Source: an uncultured Lachnospiraceae bacterium (GTDB lineage: Bacteria; Bacillota; Clostridia; Lachnospirales; Lachnospiraceae). From it: a stretch of 64,000 nucleotides of DNA. Shown piece by piece: positions 44,512-54,374 of the stretch. Under the pieces are notes generated by a model. It was not told where the DNA came from. It saw only the letters and a program-made list of their open reading frames with translations, and did no database searches. How positions within the stretch are numbered: the stretch's first letter is position 1; every line of letters begins with the position of its first letter. The stretch is taken from the NCBI GenBank assembly GCA_951800685.1, contig CATOJY010000010.1:29141-93140 (forward strand). Direction: 5' to 3'. Position numbers and translations under genes: made by a program.

Positions 44512-46212
44512 TTATAACTCAAACATCGACATAGTCTCATCCATCTGATTTGATATGTTCTTCAGCTCATATGCTTCATCTGCAATCTCATTGATGATGC
44601 CGCTGATCTCTGTAACAGAAGCTGATGTCTCCTCTGTACTTGCCGCGTTCTCCTCGGCGATGGCTGACAGATTCTGTACAGTATCTACTACGCTGCTTCT
44701 TGCATCATTAACTTTAGCCGTTCTGTTAGATACTTCATCAATTACACCAATTGACTGCTCTACATTCTGGATCAACTGTGCAACCTGCTCGTTCGTATTC
44801 GTTACATTCTGGCTCTGCTGTTCCATCATCTCTTTGACTTCATTCATCGTAATAACAGACTTGTCGGAATCCTCGATCAGGGAAAGAATGATTCTCTCAA
44901 TCTGCCTTGCGGATTCATTAGACTGCTCTGCAAGCTTCTGGATCTGTGCCGCAACAACTGCGAAACCTCTTCCCTGCTCGCCTGCACGTGCTGCCTCGAT
45001 TGATGCATTCAAGGATAACAGATTCGTCTCTTCTGCAATATTGGTGATAAGCGCTGTCGCTTCTTTGATCTTCTGTGCCGACTCATTCGTAACATTCGTC
45101 TGCTCATAAATGATATCGATAGACTCGCTTGTCTTTGCATTGCTCTCCTGCAGTTCGCGGATCGCTTCCATAACAGTCTGGCCGCCTTCTTTCATATGCT
45201 GTGCCTTCTGGTTCAGATTTGCCAGTTCTCCTGCCATCTCTTCGATCATATTACCCATCAGGATGATATTCTCTGTTGCGTTCTGCGTCTCTTCAGCCTG
45301 TGATCCCGCACCTATTGCGATCTCATTCACTGCCTTCTCCATCTGCTCAACATGCTCACTCGTAATGCTTGTTCTGTTGCGCAGATTATCTGACGCCTCT
45401 AACAGCTCTTTGCTTCCTTCAATTACGTTCCTGATGATATCAGACAGATTCTCTTCCAATTTCTTGATCGCTCTGCAAATGTCACCAACCTCATCCGTCT
45501 GTTTCAAGGAATCATCATCAAATTTGAAGTTAAGTTTGCCCTGTGAAACTTCTTCCAGCGCACTCACGCCTATGTTCAATCTCTTAGACATCTTACCGAC
45601 AATAAGGATGATCAGAAGCGTACATACAAACATAAGTACCGCCGCCAGAACCACTATAATCAGCGTAATCTGCCTGATCTGTGACTCAACGATCTCCTTC
45701 TTCATACCAGCGAATACCATACCTACCGCTTCGCCTGTTTCGAAATCGAATAAAGGAATATAATATCCAAAATACTCCATTCCGGATACCAGTACATTCT
45801 CAGTAAAATATTCCTCACCCTTGCCCAATACCGTATCTAATACTTTGCTATCTGACAGCGTACCAAGAACTCGCTCTCCGTTCTCATTTTTGGCAGAAGT
45901 CATATATCTGGTTTCGCCAAAATAAATCGACACGTCAATATCTGCCGCTTCCTTGATATCGTCCGCCAAATCAACCTGCTGGGAAATATTGAAATCACCC
46001 TTCACCAGTTCATTGTTCTCATTCAGAGTGTAAGCATCACTATTCATCTTCCTGAATGTACTACGAACAGAAATCGCCGTGCCACGCAGACCATCAGAAA
46101 TGGTCACAATCATTGCATCGTTGATCTTCTTATTGCTGACCACTGTGATCGCTACCCCAAGTACAAGCAACGGCAAAAGTGCAATCAATAAGATTTTTTG
46201 TTTCAATTTCAT
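44512..46212 (-). CDS. Methyl-accepting chemotaxis protein with extracytoplasmic Cache-type sensor
   Basis: 566 aa. Membrane helix 1 (about 7-26), an outer single-Cache-like domain (30-185, with [13 protein letters not shown]), helix 2 (about 188-212), HAMP (to about 265), then the long signalling coiled coil. The CheW/CheA contact hairpin is canonical up to [18 protein letters not shown] (usual text is AxEVRKLAE). The [10 protein letters not shown] region may be methylated. No other chemotaxis or motility gene is nearby. Ligand unknown. It lies between ecfA1 and rplQ with its own terminator. Confidence 0.93.
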   Translation of the reverse strand: MKLKQKILLIALLPLLVLGVAITVVSNKKINDAMIVTISDGLRGTAISVRSTFRKMNSDAYTLNENNELVKGDFNISQQVDLADDIKEAADIDVSIYFGETRYMTSAKNENGERVLGTLSDSKVLDTVLGKGEEYFTENVLVSGMEYFGYYIPLFDFETGEAVGMVFAGMKKEIVESQIRQITLIIVVLAAVLMFVCTLLIILIVGKMSKRLNIGVSALEEVSQGKLNFKFDDDSLKQTDEVGDICRAIKKLEENLSDIIRNVIEGSKELLEASDNLRNRTSITSEHVEQMEKAVNEIAIGAGSQAEETQNATENIILMGNMIEEMAGELANLNQKAQHMKEGGQTVMEAIRELQESNAKTSESIDIIYEQTNVTNESAQKIKEATALITNIAEETNLLSLNASIEAARAGEQGRGFAVVAAQIQKLAEQSNESARQIERIILSLIEDSDKSVITMNEVKEMMEQQSQNVTNTNEQVAQLIQNVEQSIGVIDEVSNRTAKVNDARSSVVDTVQNLSAIAEENAASTEETSASVTEISGIINEIADEAYELKNISNQMDETMSMFEL

Positions 46213-46257
46213 CTTTTTGTTCCTCCATGCCCCTTATTTAATCAAAACACTATATCT

Positions 46258-46266
46258 ATTGTAGCA
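46258..46266 (-). promoter_or_regulatory. Extended -10 promoter element of the chemoreceptor gene
   Basis: On the minus strand ATGCTACAAT supplies a TG-n-TACAAT extended -10, about 46 nt before the ATG at 46212; the -35 is poor. No clear SigD motif was seen. Confidence 0.35.
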
Positions 46267-46307
46267 TATTTATAAATAAAATCCATCCCTAAATTTTAAA
46301 AATATTA

Positions 46308-46342
46308 CTATAAAAGAAACCCCGCATTTCCTGCAGGGCTTA
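46308..46342 (-). terminator. Terminator of the ribosomal supercluster after rplQ
   Basis: CCCTGCA/TGCGGGG stem with GGAAA loop followed by TTTCTTTTAT on the minus strand. It ends the long minus-strand ribosomal run. Confidence 0.75.
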
Positions 46343-46359
46343 CTTTTGTTCACTTACTC

Positions 46360-46896
46360 TTATACCAGCTCCAGAACTACTTCCATCGCTGCATCGCCCT
46401 TACGGGGGCCAATCTTGATGATTCTCGTATAACCACCATTACGGCTTGCATATTTAGGTCCATACTCGTCGAAAAGTTTTGCAACAAGATCTACTTCCTT
46501 AGTGCCTTTCTTCCTTCCAGCAGGCGCCTGTGGAACTTCTTTCACAGGATATAAAACTTTTAACATCTGCCGTCTTGCATGAAGTCTGGAAGGCAGGTCC
46601 TTTTTGATCTCCTTCTCTACGCTGTCGAATACGGTAACCTTTTTACCGTCAACCACTTCTTTTACTCTCTTGCCGTCTTTGTCCTTGCGCGGCACTTTCG
46701 CGGCCACTTTAACATTCTCAAAATTATCTTTCTCTTTCACAGCCATTGCGATCAGTCCTTCTGCAATCTTGCGTACCTCTTTCGCTCTTGCCTCTGTTGT
46801 AACAATCTTTCCGTTGTACAGAAGCGCTGTTACCTGACTTCTAAGTAATGCTTTTCTCTGGTCAGATGTTCTGCCGAGTTTTCTGTATTTTGCCAT
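46360..46896 (-). CDS. rplQ: 50S ribosomal protein L17, long form
   Basis: 178 aa. KYRKLGRTSDQRKALLR at the N-terminus and ASRNGGYTRIIKIGPRKGD at the C-terminus are the L17 ends. Between them is an insert of roughly 55 residues (about 68-125, KDKDGKRVKEVVDGKK to PAGRKKGTKEV) absent from the 120-127 aa proteins of E. coli or Bacillus. The start at 46896 has AAGGAG upstream. Last gene of the alpha-operon part. Confidence 0.95.
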   Translation of the reverse strand: MAKYRKLGRTSDQRKALLRSQVTALLYNGKIVTTEARAKEVRKIAEGLIAMAVKEKDNFENVKVAAKVPRKDKDGKRVKEVVDGKKVTVFDSVEKEIKKDLPSRLHARRQMLKVLYPVKEVPQAPAGRKKGTKEVDLVAKLFDEYGPKYASRNGGYTRIIKIGPRKGDAAMEVVLELV

Positions 46897-47069
46897 AATA
46901 GGCTCCTTTCTCACTGGGGAGTTCTCTCCCACAACATGGTTTACATCCGGCTACGCACTTCGGTCTTACTTACCGAATGTAGGAATAGTTTCCATTTATG
47001 AGCAGGCACACAGGTGCGCTTTGGACTTACCCTCTATGCCCTCTATGTTGGATCAGGCTCACCCTTATA

Positions 47070-48029
47070 TTATATCTCATCACTGGGATTTAACTGTAAG
47101 CCTAACTCCTTTAACTTTGCTAATACTTCCTCCAGAGATTTCCGTCCAAGATTGCGGACTTTCATCATATCCTCAGAAGTCTTATTTGTCAGTTCCTCTA
47201 CCGTATTGATACCAGCTCTCTTCAAGCAGTTATAAGAACGGACTGACAATTCCAATTCGTCAATGCTCATCTCCAGAACTTTTTCTTTCTCATCATCTTC
47301 TTTCTCTATCATAACTTCCGCTGTTTTAGCGTTCTCAGAAAGATCGATGAAAAGACTCAAATGTTCGCTCAGTACCTTTGCGGCAAGGCTGACTGCCTCA
47401 TCAGGCTCTAATGTTCCATTCGTATACACATCCAACGTCAGTTTGTCGTAATCTGTGATCTGTCCCACACGTGTGTTTTCCACTGTCATATTAACTCTCT
47501 CTACAGGCGTGTAGATGGAGTCAATCGCAATCACACCAATCGGCAGATCCTCCGTCTTATTGCGGTCAGAGCTCACATAACCTCTGCCCCTTGTGATCGT
47601 CAGTTCCATGTATAATTTAGTGTCTTTACCACTTAACGTCGCGATCACTAAATCCGGATTCAGTATTTCAACATCCTGATCAACCTGAATATCTGATGCT
47701 CTGACAATGCCTTCCCCTTCATACTCAATATACGCAGTTTTAGGCTCATTGGTATCGCTGCTATTCTTGATCGCAAGGCTCTTGATGTTCATGATAATCT
47801 CAGTAACATCTTCCTTCACACCGGGAATAGAACTAAATTCATGCAAAACACCTTCGATCTTAACCTGGCTGACTGCAGCACCCGGTAAAGAAGAAAGCAT
47901 GATTCTTCTAAGAGAATTACCCAGTGTAATTCCATAACCTCTTTCTAAGGGCTCTACTACGAATTTACCATACTTCTTATCTTCTGAGATTTCTGCTACC
48001 TCAATGTTCGGTCTCTCAAAATCAAACAC
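47070..48029 (-). CDS. rpoA: RNA polymerase alpha subunit
   Basis: 319 aa. The N-terminal assembly domain includes [19 protein letters not shown]; the C-terminal domain (from about 250) has two helix-hairpin-helix segments, [17 protein letters not shown] and [16 protein letters not shown]. The start is a GTG at 48029: GGAGGG lies 8 nt upstream. The frame can be extended 8 codons to a TTG, but that puts the ribosome site inside the gene. A 173-nt spacer precedes rplQ. Confidence 0.96.
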   Translation of the reverse strand: MFDFERPNIEVAEISEDKKYGKFVVEPLERGYGITLGNSLRRIMLSSLPGAAVSQVKIEGVLHEFSSIPGVKEDVTEIIMNIKSLAIKNSSDTNEPKTAYIEYEGEGIVRASDIQVDQDVEILNPDLVIATLSGKDTKLYMELTITRGRGYVSSDRNKTEDLPIGVIAIDSIYTPVERVNMTVENTRVGQITDYDKLTLDVYTNGTLEPDEAVSLAAKVLSEHLSLFIDLSENAKTAEVMIEKEDDEKEKVLEMSIDELELSVRSYNCLKRAGINTVEELTNKTSEDMMKVRNLGRKSLEEVLAKLKELGLQLNPSDEI

Positions 48030-48058
48030 GCAAATACCCTCCTTTGCGAACAACGCTA

Positions 48059-48652
48059 TTATTTGGAGTACAACTCGACAATAAGCATCTCATTAACCGG
48101 AACGTCAATCATTTCTCTTGTAGGAAGGTACTTCACCGTTCCCTTTAATGCTTCCTGGTCTACCTCGATCCACTCAGGAACGAGTCTTCCGCCAGTCACT
48201 TCAAGGATATCCTTATATCTCTGTAAAGATCTGGCTTTCTCTCTTACTTCGATCACATCACCTGCTTTGATCAGATAGGAAGGAATCTGAACCGGCTTAC
48301 CATTCACAAGAAAATGTTTGTGACCTACGATCTGTCTTGCTTCTCTTCTTGTTCTTGCAAATCCCATGCGGAACACTACGCTGTCAAGTCTGCTTTCGAG
48401 CATGACCATAAGGTTCTCACCGGTCATTCCCTTCATTCTCTCAGCCTTTTTATAATAGTTCCGGAAAGGTTTCTCAAGTACACCATAGATAAATTTTGCT
48501 TTCTGCTTCTCACGTAACTGCAGGCCATACTCGCTGACCTTCTTACCAGCTCTCGCTGATGTTCTGTTGGATTTCTTGTCATATCCTAAAAAAACAGGAT
48601 CTAAATCAAGGGATCTGCATCTTTTTAATACAGGGACTCTGTTTACTGCCAT
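48059..48652 (-). CDS. rpsD: 30S ribosomal protein S4
   Basis: 197 aa. The S4 RNA-binding domain at 87-150 includes [20 protein letters not shown]. The N-terminus has only one cysteine ([10 protein letters not shown]), so this is the zinc-free form. S4 is a primary 16S binder and in Firmicutes represses its own gene. GAGGAG precedes the ATG. Confidence 0.97.
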   Translation of the reverse strand: MAVNRVPVLKRCRSLDLDPVFLGYDKKSNRTSARAGKKVSEYGLQLREKQKAKFIYGVLEKPFRNYYKKAERMKGMTGENLMVMLESRLDSVVFRMGFARTRREARQIVGHKHFLVNGKPVQIPSYLIKAGDVIEVREKARSLQRYKDILEVTGGRLVPEWIEVDQEALKGTVKYLPTREMIDVPVNEMLIVELYSK

Positions 48653-48889
48653 CTTCTTCGGCTCCTCTCATATCATTTTGTTTACAGTGCCTGCACAAAC
48701 GCTGCATATGTTTTGGACAGTATATCCTCTATACGGCAGGCAAGCACCTTCTTCCAAATCTTTTTATTTCATAAATTTCTAAGAAATAAACTGTCTGTGA
48801 CAATTCTCTCAAACGGGTTATATCCGTTCTGCGAAGCATAGATTTTCCAGGTTTCGCCTTACAGCCCCGGAAACTCTTTTCATCCTTTA
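48653..48889 (-). repeat. rpsK-rpsD spacer with a diverged copy of the supercluster hairpin
   Basis: 237 nt without a gene. At 48843-48873 a TTTTCC...GGAAA hairpin with AGG/CC pairing begins 16 nt after the rpsK stop and is flanked by AGATT and CTCTTT, like the clearer copies at 58435 and 60916. The rest of the spacer shows no gene; it is the natural place for an S4 autoregulatory leader. Confidence 0.5.
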
Positions 48890-49285
48890 CTAGACGCGGC
48901 GACGCTTAGGCGGACGACATCCATTGTGTGGTACAGGCGTTACGTCACGGATGCTTGTCACTTCCAGACCGCATGCCTGCAGCGCGCGGATCGCAGCCTC
49001 ACGGCCTGAACCGGGACCCTTAACCATAACATCTACTGTCTTCAGACCATGGATCAAAGCAGCCTTCGCTGCTGTCTCTGCAGCCATCTGTGCTGCATAG
49101 GGAGTAGATTTCCTTGAACCTCTAAAACCAAGACCACCAGCACTTGCCCAGCTCAATGCATTACCCTCTGTATCTGTCAGAGTAACGATCGTATTGTTAA
49201 AAGAAGACTGGATATGTGCCTGTCCACGTTCAACGTTTTTCTTTACACGCTTTTTTGTCACTTTTTTGGTAACTTTTTTAGCCAT
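48890..49285 (-). CDS. rpsK: 30S ribosomal protein S11
   Basis: 131 aa with a very basic N-terminal tail ([19 protein letters not shown]) longer than in Bacillus. The C-terminus [18 protein letters not shown] is invariant in the family. Binds the 16S platform. 106-nt spacer from rpsM carrying two stem-loops. Confidence 0.97.
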   Translation of the reverse strand: MAKKVTKKVTKKRVKKNVERGQAHIQSSFNNTIVTLTDTEGNALSWASAGGLGFRGSRKSTPYAAQMAAETAAKAALIHGLKTVDVMVKGPGSGREAAIRALQACGLEVTSIRDVTPVPHNGCRPPKRRRV

Positions 49286-49391
49286 AATAAACTAACCTAC
49301 TTTCTCTCAATCTACATAAAGTTTTATACCACCTGGAAATATGAGCCCCGCACATATTTCCTGCTTTAGAATCCCTGATTCTAAAGTCTTC
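49286..49391 (-). repeat. rpsM-rpsK spacer with two perfect stem-loops
   Basis: Hairpin 49364-49386: CTTTAGAATC/GATTCTAAAG, 10 bp, starting 5 nt after the rpsM stop. Hairpin 49335-49361: GGAAATATG/CATATTTCC, 9 bp with a 9-nt loop. Neither has a T tract on the transcribed strand, so simple termination is unlikely. Confidence 0.7.
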
Positions 49392-49760
49392 TTACTTCTT
49401 CTTATTTGCCACTGTTCTCTTAGGACCTTTTCTCGTTCTCGCATTTGTTTTGGTCTTCTGTCCGCGAACTGGAAGTCCCTTCCTGTGACGGATTCCTCTG
49501 TAGCATCCAATCTCCTGAAGACGCTTGATGTTAAGAGCGATCTCTCTTCTCAAGTCACCTTCCACCATGTAATCTCTGTCGATCACTTCGGCAAGTCTCT
49601 TTACCTCATCGTCAGTCAACTCCCTGACACGAGTATCCGGATTCACATTTGCTGCCTCCAGAATTTTGTTGGCGCTTACTCTTCCAATACCATAAATATA
49701 AGTAAGTCCAATCTCTACACGTTTCTCTCTAGGTAAGTCAACACCTGCAATACGAGCCAT
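49392..49760 (-). CDS. rpsM: 30S ribosomal protein S13
   Basis: 122 aa. [20 protein letters not shown] at the N-terminus and [20 protein letters not shown] towards the basic tail are family blocks; contacts tRNA in the P site. GGAGG precedes the ATG at 49760. Preceded by an unusually long spacer. Confidence 0.97.
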   Translation of the reverse strand: MARIAGVDLPREKRVEIGLTYIYGIGRVSANKILEAANVNPDTRVRELTDDEVKRLAEVIDRDYMVEGDLRREIALNIKRLQEIGCYRGIRHRKGLPVRGQKTKTNARTRKGPKRTVANKKK

Positions 49761-50035
49761 TTACGTTTCCTCCATTTTCTCTTAATACATGACACTAATT
49801 GATTGGGGTAGGTTCTACCCAATCGGACCAGGCGCTCCGATCTGTCCAAACACGATTGTTGGTATCAAAAAGTAATCTCCGATAGGCTCTTCTCTATATT
49901 ATAATCAACACCGCTCCTTCCACATCTGTATGCGAAATGCGGTAGCTGCAGCCGCTCATAATACAAAAGGTTAACTTCTAAATAAAATCAACCACAAAAG
50001 AACCCCGTCTAAACAATACTGTTTACTATTCGGGA
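49761..50035 (-). other. Long structured spacer between rpmJ and rpsM, possible internal promoter
   Basis: 275 nt without a gene. Just after rpmJ a hairpin AATCCCG/CGGGGTT with inner TAAACA/TGTTTA is followed by CTTTTG on the minus strand, terminator-like but with weak tail. A minus-strand TATAAT lies at 49898-49903 without a good -35. Near rpsM, ATTGGG-GTAG/CTAC-CCAAT (49802-49823) forms another hairpin. Together these suggest partial termination and re-initiation of the alpha-operon part. Confidence 0.45.
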
Positions 50036-50149
50036 TTAACCTTGTACCTGTTTGTGTTTCGGATTCTCACAGATCACTCTGATCTTTCCTTTTCTTTTAA
50101 TGATCTTGCATTTTTCGCAAATCGGTTTTACTGATGATCTTACTTTCAT
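50036..50149 (-). CDS. rpmJ: 50S ribosomal protein L36
   Basis: 37 aa, short zinc-ribbon protein [20 protein letters not shown] continuing to [13 protein letters not shown]. Three Cys and one His (CEKC, C, H) make it the zinc-binding form. GGAGGG lies upstream of the ATG. 81 nt after infA, the standard Firmicute position. Confidence 0.96.
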   Translation of the reverse strand: MKVRSSVKPICEKCKIIKRKGKIRVICENPKHKQVQG

Positions 50150-50230
50150 CTCAAACCCTCCTTTCAAAAAAGACCGTTTTACATTATATCACCAAACCCT
50201 ATATTTGGCAAGGCGATTTCCGAAGAATTA

Positions 50231-50449
50231 TTATTTATCACGCCAGATAATTCTGCCTTTAGAGAGGTCGTATGGCGATAATTCCAAAGTCACGCGATCG
50301 CCTGGCAGAATACGGATAAAATTCTGACGCAGCTTTCCGCTTATATGCGCCAATACAACATGTCCGTTCTCCAGCTCAACCTGAAACATGGTATTGGGTA
50401 ACTTTTCAATGACTGTTCCTTCGATTTCGATTACATCAGCTTTTGACAT
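50231..50449 (-). CDS. infA: Translation initiation factor IF-1
   Basis: 72 aa S1/OB-fold protein blocking the A site during initiation; [20 protein letters not shown] and [20 protein letters not shown] are the family ends. Its start overlaps the preceding KOW gene by 14 nt, in another frame, so translation of the two is likely coupled. Confidence 0.97.
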   Translation of the reverse strand: MSKADVIEIEGTVIEKLPNTMFQVELENGHVVLAHISGKLRQNFIRILPGDRVTLELSPYDLSKGRIIWRDK

Positions 50450-50702
50450 TTGCTTCCTCCTGATACTTTTTAATTATTCTCTTTATTTCCAGATCTTGAT
50501 AACCATCTTCTGACGTCTTGATCTGCACTTTCCTGATGATCTGAATATGCTTTCTGTTTTTTTTCTTCGGTCTGTCTGCCGTTCTGCTCCTGCCATCGGC
50601 TAGATATACATATTCATCCTCTTCTTTGATTATGACATATATCTTATTTTTGTCGTGTCCCGCCTGTGATACGGCAAGCATTCCCAATGTCGTGATATCC
50701 AT
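50436..50702 (-). CDS. KOW-domain RNA-binding protein (L14e-like)
   Basis: 88 aa, basic. An N-terminal KOW-like strand pair ([20 protein letters not shown]) is followed by a charged stretch rich in Lys/Arg ([18 protein letters not shown]). Clostridia commonly carry this gene between map and infA, annotated as KOW or ribosomal L14E-like; its role is not established. It overlaps infA by 14 nt. Confidence 0.85.
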   Translation of the reverse strand: MDITTLGMLAVSQAGHDKNKIYVIIKEEDEYVYLADGRSRTADRPKKKNRKHIQIIRKVQIKTSEDGYQDLEIKRIIKKYQEEANVKS

Positions 50703-50791
50703 CTGCCTCCTCAGCCTGTAAGTCTGCCTCTCTCTGCCCTGCGTTCCGAGACTTTCCTATCCTGTCTTCCTGCTTCTAGTTTCTCCTGCCG

Positions 50792-51547
50792 TTATGAATA
50801 CAACGTCAGGATCTCCGGGTCACCGTCTGTAATCAGCACCGTATTCTCATAGTGCGCCGACAAGGAATGGTCCCTGGAAACCACTGTCCAATTATCTTCC
50901 AGCCAATCCACCTCTGCCGTACCCATATTGATCATCGGCTCGATTGCCAGCGTCATGCCAGGACGAAGCTTTATACCTCTACGCCGTTGTGCAAAGTTAG
51001 GGATCTGTGGATCTTCATGCAGCTTCGTACCGATACCATGCCCCACCAGCGCCCTCACAATCCCATAACCATAGGACGTCACATAGGAATCAATTGCATT
51101 GGAAATATCGAACAGCCTATTTCCTGCCCTGGCCATCTTGATTCCCTCATAAAAACTCTGCTCCGTTACATCCATCAACTGCTGCGCCGCTGGACTGATC
51201 TTACCTACAGCGTGGGTCCTCGCCGCATCGGAATGATAGCCCTTATAGATCAATCCAGTATCCAGGCTCACAATATCACCTTCCTGTATGATGTGGGAAT
51301 CCCTCGGAATCCCATGCACGACTTCCTCATTTACCGATACACATACAGACGCCGGATAGCCCTGATAATGCAGAAAATTAGGGGTACATCCCCTCTCTCT
51401 GATCAGTCTTTCACATGCCCTGTCAATATCTTTTGTAGAAATCCCCGGCTTGATCAACCTGCCAAGCTCCTCGTGTACCTGAGCAAGCAATCTGCCCGCC
51501 TCCCGCATACATTCTATTTCCCTCGGAGATTTAATTGTTACTGCCAT
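50792..51547 (-). CDS. map: Methionine aminopeptidase, type I
   Basis: 251 aa. Removes the initiator Met. All five dimetal ligands of the pita-bread fold are present: two Asp in SLDTGLIYKGYHSDAARTH, His in VGHGIGTKLHEDP, Glu in AIEPMI and Glu in HYENTVLIT. No N-terminal SH3-binding zinc extension. 49 bp after adk and 89 bp before the KOW gene. Confidence 0.97.
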   Translation of the reverse strand: MAVTIKSPREIECMREAGRLLAQVHEELGRLIKPGISTKDIDRACERLIRERGCTPNFLHYQGYPASVCVSVNEEVVHGIPRDSHIIQEGDIVSLDTGLIYKGYHSDAARTHAVGKISPAAQQLMDVTEQSFYEGIKMARAGNRLFDISNAIDSYVTSYGYGIVRALVGHGIGTKLHEDPQIPNFAQRRRGIKLRPGMTLAIEPMINMGTAEVDWLEDNWTVVSRDHSLSAHYENTVLITDGDPEILTLYS

Positions 51548-51596
51548 TTTCTATTCTCCATGTCATATCCAATCATTCGCTGTCCTTTGGAACATC

Positions 51597-52238
51597 TTAC
51601 GCCAATATTTCCACGATATCATCGAAGACCTCATGCATTTCCTTCGTTCCATCCACAGTCTTTAAGATACCTTTCTTTTGATAAAAATCAATCAGAGGCT
51701 GCGTCTGTTCATGATATACATCCAGCCGCCTGCCTACCGTCTCTGGTCTGTCGTCCTCTCTAAGCACCAGTTCCTTTCCACACGTATCACAGACTCCCTC
51801 AGTCTTTGGCTTGATGTATTCAATATGGTATGTCGCACCACAGGAAATACAGGCACGCCTGCCACCCATCCTTCTGATTATGTTCTCATCCGGCACATCT
51901 ACGTCAATCGCATGATCAATCTTATCATTTAATTTGGCAAGCTCCCTGTCCAGAACCTCTGCCTGTGGGATGGTTCGTGGGAATCCATCCAGTACATATC
52001 CATTCTTGCAGTCTTCCTTAGCCACTCTGTCAAGCAGTATCTTCACCGTCAGTTCATCAGGCACCAACAGCCCCTGATCCATATATCCTTTCGCTTCCAT
52101 TCCAAGTGCAGTGCCATTCTTGATATTCGCTCTGAAAATATCACCTGTAGAAATATGTGGGATATTATATTTCTCCCCGATCATCTTAGCCTGTGTTCCC
52201 TTACCTGCACCAGGAGCTCCTAACATTATAATCTTCAT
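51597..52238 (-). CDS. adk: Adenylate kinase, zinc LID type
   Basis: 213 aa. P-loop GAPGAGKGTQAK at the N-terminus, NMP-binding DGFPRTIPQAE near 84, and a long LID with CISCGATYH and CDTCGKE forming a four-Cys zinc site. Balances ATP/AMP/ADP. The start at 52238 has GGAGG 5 nt upstream; a GTG four codons earlier is less likely. Confidence 0.97.
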   Translation of the reverse strand: MKIIMLGAPGAGKGTQAKMIGEKYNIPHISTGDIFRANIKNGTALGMEAKGYMDQGLLVPDELTVKILLDRVAKEDCKNGYVLDGFPRTIPQAEVLDRELAKLNDKIDHAIDVDVPDENIIRRMGGRRACISCGATYHIEYIKPKTEGVCDTCGKELVLREDDRPETVGRRLDVYHEQTQPLIDFYQKKGILKTVDGTKEMHEVFDDIVEILA

Positions 52239-52337
52239 ACTGTCCTCCACGATTCCGCTCTTCGGAATCTCAAATCTGTACCGAGTAAAGAAGGGACGTA
52301 CCAGTCACCCTGCTCGTCCCTTCCATTTTCCTATTCA
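52239..52337 (-). repeat. secY-adk spacer stem-loop
   Basis: GAAGGGACG/CGTCCCTTC at 52290-52323, nine perfect base pairs with a 16-nt loop, beginning 14 nt after the secY stop. No T tract follows on the minus strand. Confidence 0.65.
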
Positions 52338-53657
52338 TTAGTCGTTTAAGAATCCTTTATAATTACGAACCAGCATCTGAGATTCGATCTGCTTGATCGT
52401 CTCAAGAACAACGCTGACAATAATGATCAGACTTGTTCCGCTGAAAGATACGCTAGCACCGAAAATACCATTGAAGAAATACGGCACAACACATACGATC
52501 GTAAGTCCGACTGCACCAATGAAGACAATGTGGTTAAGCACTCTTGTAAGATATTCACTAGTAGGTTTTCCTGGTCTGATCCCTGGTATAAAACCACCCT
52601 GCTTCTTCATATTCTCTGCAATCTCTATCGGATTGAAGGTGATGGATGTATAAAAATATGCAAAAAGAATGACCAGTGCAATATATACAACCAAACCAAT
52701 GGAATAAACCGGCCGTTCCGGGTTACACCAATAATTGGAATTCATTCCCATCAAAATATGACCCCATATGCCAGAACCGCTGATATTAAAGAAAGAACAT
52801 ACAATACCCGGAAGCTGCAGCAGAGAAGATGCAAAAATAACCGGGATAACACCTGCTGTATTGACCTTCAGCGGAAGATTTGTGGTCTGTCCGCCAACCA
52901 TCTTTCTACCCTGCACTTTCTTAGCATACTGAACAGGAATCCTGCGCACACCATCATTCAAAATGATAACAAGTACTACCATCAGCAAAATAACAGCTAT
53001 AATAATGATCGCCGCTACCACACCTTTGGCGATCGATCTGCCAATGACAAACTGCTGGAAAAGCTGTATAATATCCTGAGGAACACGTGAGAGAATGTTG
53101 ATCGTCAGCACAATAGAAATACCATTGCCGATACCATTCTCTGTGATCCGTTCACCGATCCACATCAGGAAAGCACTTCCGGCTGTCAGCGCTGCGATTA
53201 CTGTAATAACACTGAACGCGTTATACGTCTGGAGCAATCCCTGCCGTCCGAAACCGATCGCCATGGCGCTGGCTTCAATCAACGCAAGCACTACCGTAAC
53301 GTATCTTGTAATAGACGCTATCTTCTTTCTTCCATCTGCACCCTCACGCTGCATTTCTTCCAATTTTGGAATCGCAATCGTCATAAGCTGCATAATGATA
53401 GAAGAAGTAATATAAGGCGTAATATTCAATGCCAAAACAGACATACGCAAGAATGATCCACCTGTAAAAGCATTAAAGAAATCGAAAGCATCACCTGCCT
53501 GCGTCTGCTGTGCAAACCAATTTGCAAAGAACGATGTATTGATTCCCGGAACCGGGAGCTGTGATCCTAAACGGATCACAACTAACATGCAAAACGTAAA
53601 CAGCAGTTTCTTTCGGATTTCCTTAATTTTAAACGCATTCTTTAAGGTTGTAAACAT
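52338..53657 (-). CDS. secY: Preprotein translocase subunit SecY
   Basis: 439 aa, ten membrane spans. Plug and lateral-gate blocks: GSQLPVPGINTSFF at the start, AGGxxP-like QLMTIAIPKLEEMQREGADG cytoplasmic loop, and FIPGIRPGKPTSEYL near 365. Main channel of the Sec pathway. Its ATG overlaps the stop of rplO by one base (TAATG). Confidence 0.97.
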   Translation of the reverse strand: MFTTLKNAFKIKEIRKKLLFTFCMLVVIRLGSQLPVPGINTSFFANWFAQQTQAGDAFDFFNAFTGGSFLRMSVLALNITPYITSSIIMQLMTIAIPKLEEMQREGADGRKKIASITRYVTVVLALIEASAMAIGFGRQGLLQTYNAFSVITVIAALTAGSAFLMWIGERITENGIGNGISIVLTINILSRVPQDIIQLFQQFVIGRSIAKGVVAAIIIIAVILLMVVLVIILNDGVRRIPVQYAKKVQGRKMVGGQTTNLPLKVNTAGVIPVIFASSLLQLPGIVCSFFNISGSGIWGHILMGMNSNYWCNPERPVYSIGLVVYIALVILFAYFYTSITFNPIEIAENMKKQGGFIPGIRPGKPTSEYLTRVLNHIVFIGAVGLTIVCVVPYFFNGIFGASVSFSGTSLIIIVSVVLETIKQIESQMLVRNYKGFLND

Positions 53658-54097
53658 TAAATCACCTCTGCCGTTCCACCAAGAGCTTCGATCTTCTCTT
53701 TAGCGGATGCACTGAAAGCACCTACCTTCACATCGAGCTTCTTAGTAAGTTCTCCATTTCCAAGAATCTTAACACCATCCCGGGGATGTTTAACGATCCC
53801 TTTTTCGATCAATGCATTCACGTCAACCGTTGTACCATTATCAAATACTTCCAGCGCACTCAAGTTAATTGCAACGATTTCCTTAGAGTTTCTGCATTTA
53901 AAACCTCTCTTAGGAAGACGTCTGTATAATGGCATCTGACCACCTTCAAAACCTGGCCTGGGTGCTCCAGAACGGGCTTTCTGACCTTTGTGCCCTTTGC
54001 CCGCCGTCTTGCCATTGCCTGAACCGTGTCCACGGCCTTTTCTAAAATTATCACTGTGAACTGACCCGGCTGCGGGTCTTAAATTTGATAATTCCAT
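53657..54097 (-). CDS. rplO: 50S ribosomal protein L15
   Basis: 146 aa. Basic glycine-rich N-terminus ([20 protein letters not shown]), then [19 protein letters not shown]. Late-assembly 50S protein. 18 bp after rpmD; coupled to secY. Confidence 0.97.
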   Translation of the reverse strand: MELSNLRPAAGSVHSDNFRKGRGHGSGNGKTAGKGHKGQKARSGAPRPGFEGGQMPLYRRLPKRGFKCRNSKEIVAINLSALEVFDNGTTVDVNALIEKGIVKHPRDGVKILGNGELTKKLDVKVGAFSASAKEKIEALGGTAEVI

Positions 54098-54115
54098 TGT
54101 GACACCTCCTTTACC

Positions 54116-54298
54116 TTATACTTCTTCTACTTTTACCATATGTCTTACTTTTTGGATCTGGCCTCTGGTCGATGCATTATCCGGCAATTCCACTGTCTGA
54201 TTGATCTTCCTAAGACCCATAGCTTCCACCGTCGCCCTGTTCTTGGGAACCTGGCCAATGGTAGACTTGATCAAAGTAATTTTTAATTTTTCTGCCAT
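54116..54298 (-). CDS. rpmD: 50S ribosomal protein L30
   Basis: 60 aa, the usual bacterial length. KITLIKSTIGQVPKNRATVE and the invariant LRK (as GLRKINQTVELPD) are visible. Between rpsE (76 nt) and rplO (18 nt). Confidence 0.96.
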   Translation of the reverse strand: MAEKLKITLIKSTIGQVPKNRATVEAMGLRKINQTVELPDNASTRGQIQKVRHMVKVEEV

Positions 54299-54374
54299 CT
54301 TATTTTCCTCCTAAATCTTCTGATCACTTCGTAACAGCCTTAACACTTTCGCTGTTACATAACCTGCTATAGCT

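Noticed and set aside
44555..45763. Two Ser/Thr-rich plus-strand open frames opposite the chemoreceptor gene
   Set aside because: Low-complexity translations produced by the reverse complement of coiled-coil codons.
50852..51763. 303-codon plus-strand open frame opposite map and adk
   Set aside because: Runs across two conserved genes and their spacer on the other strand; His/Arg-rich composition typical of an antisense shadow.
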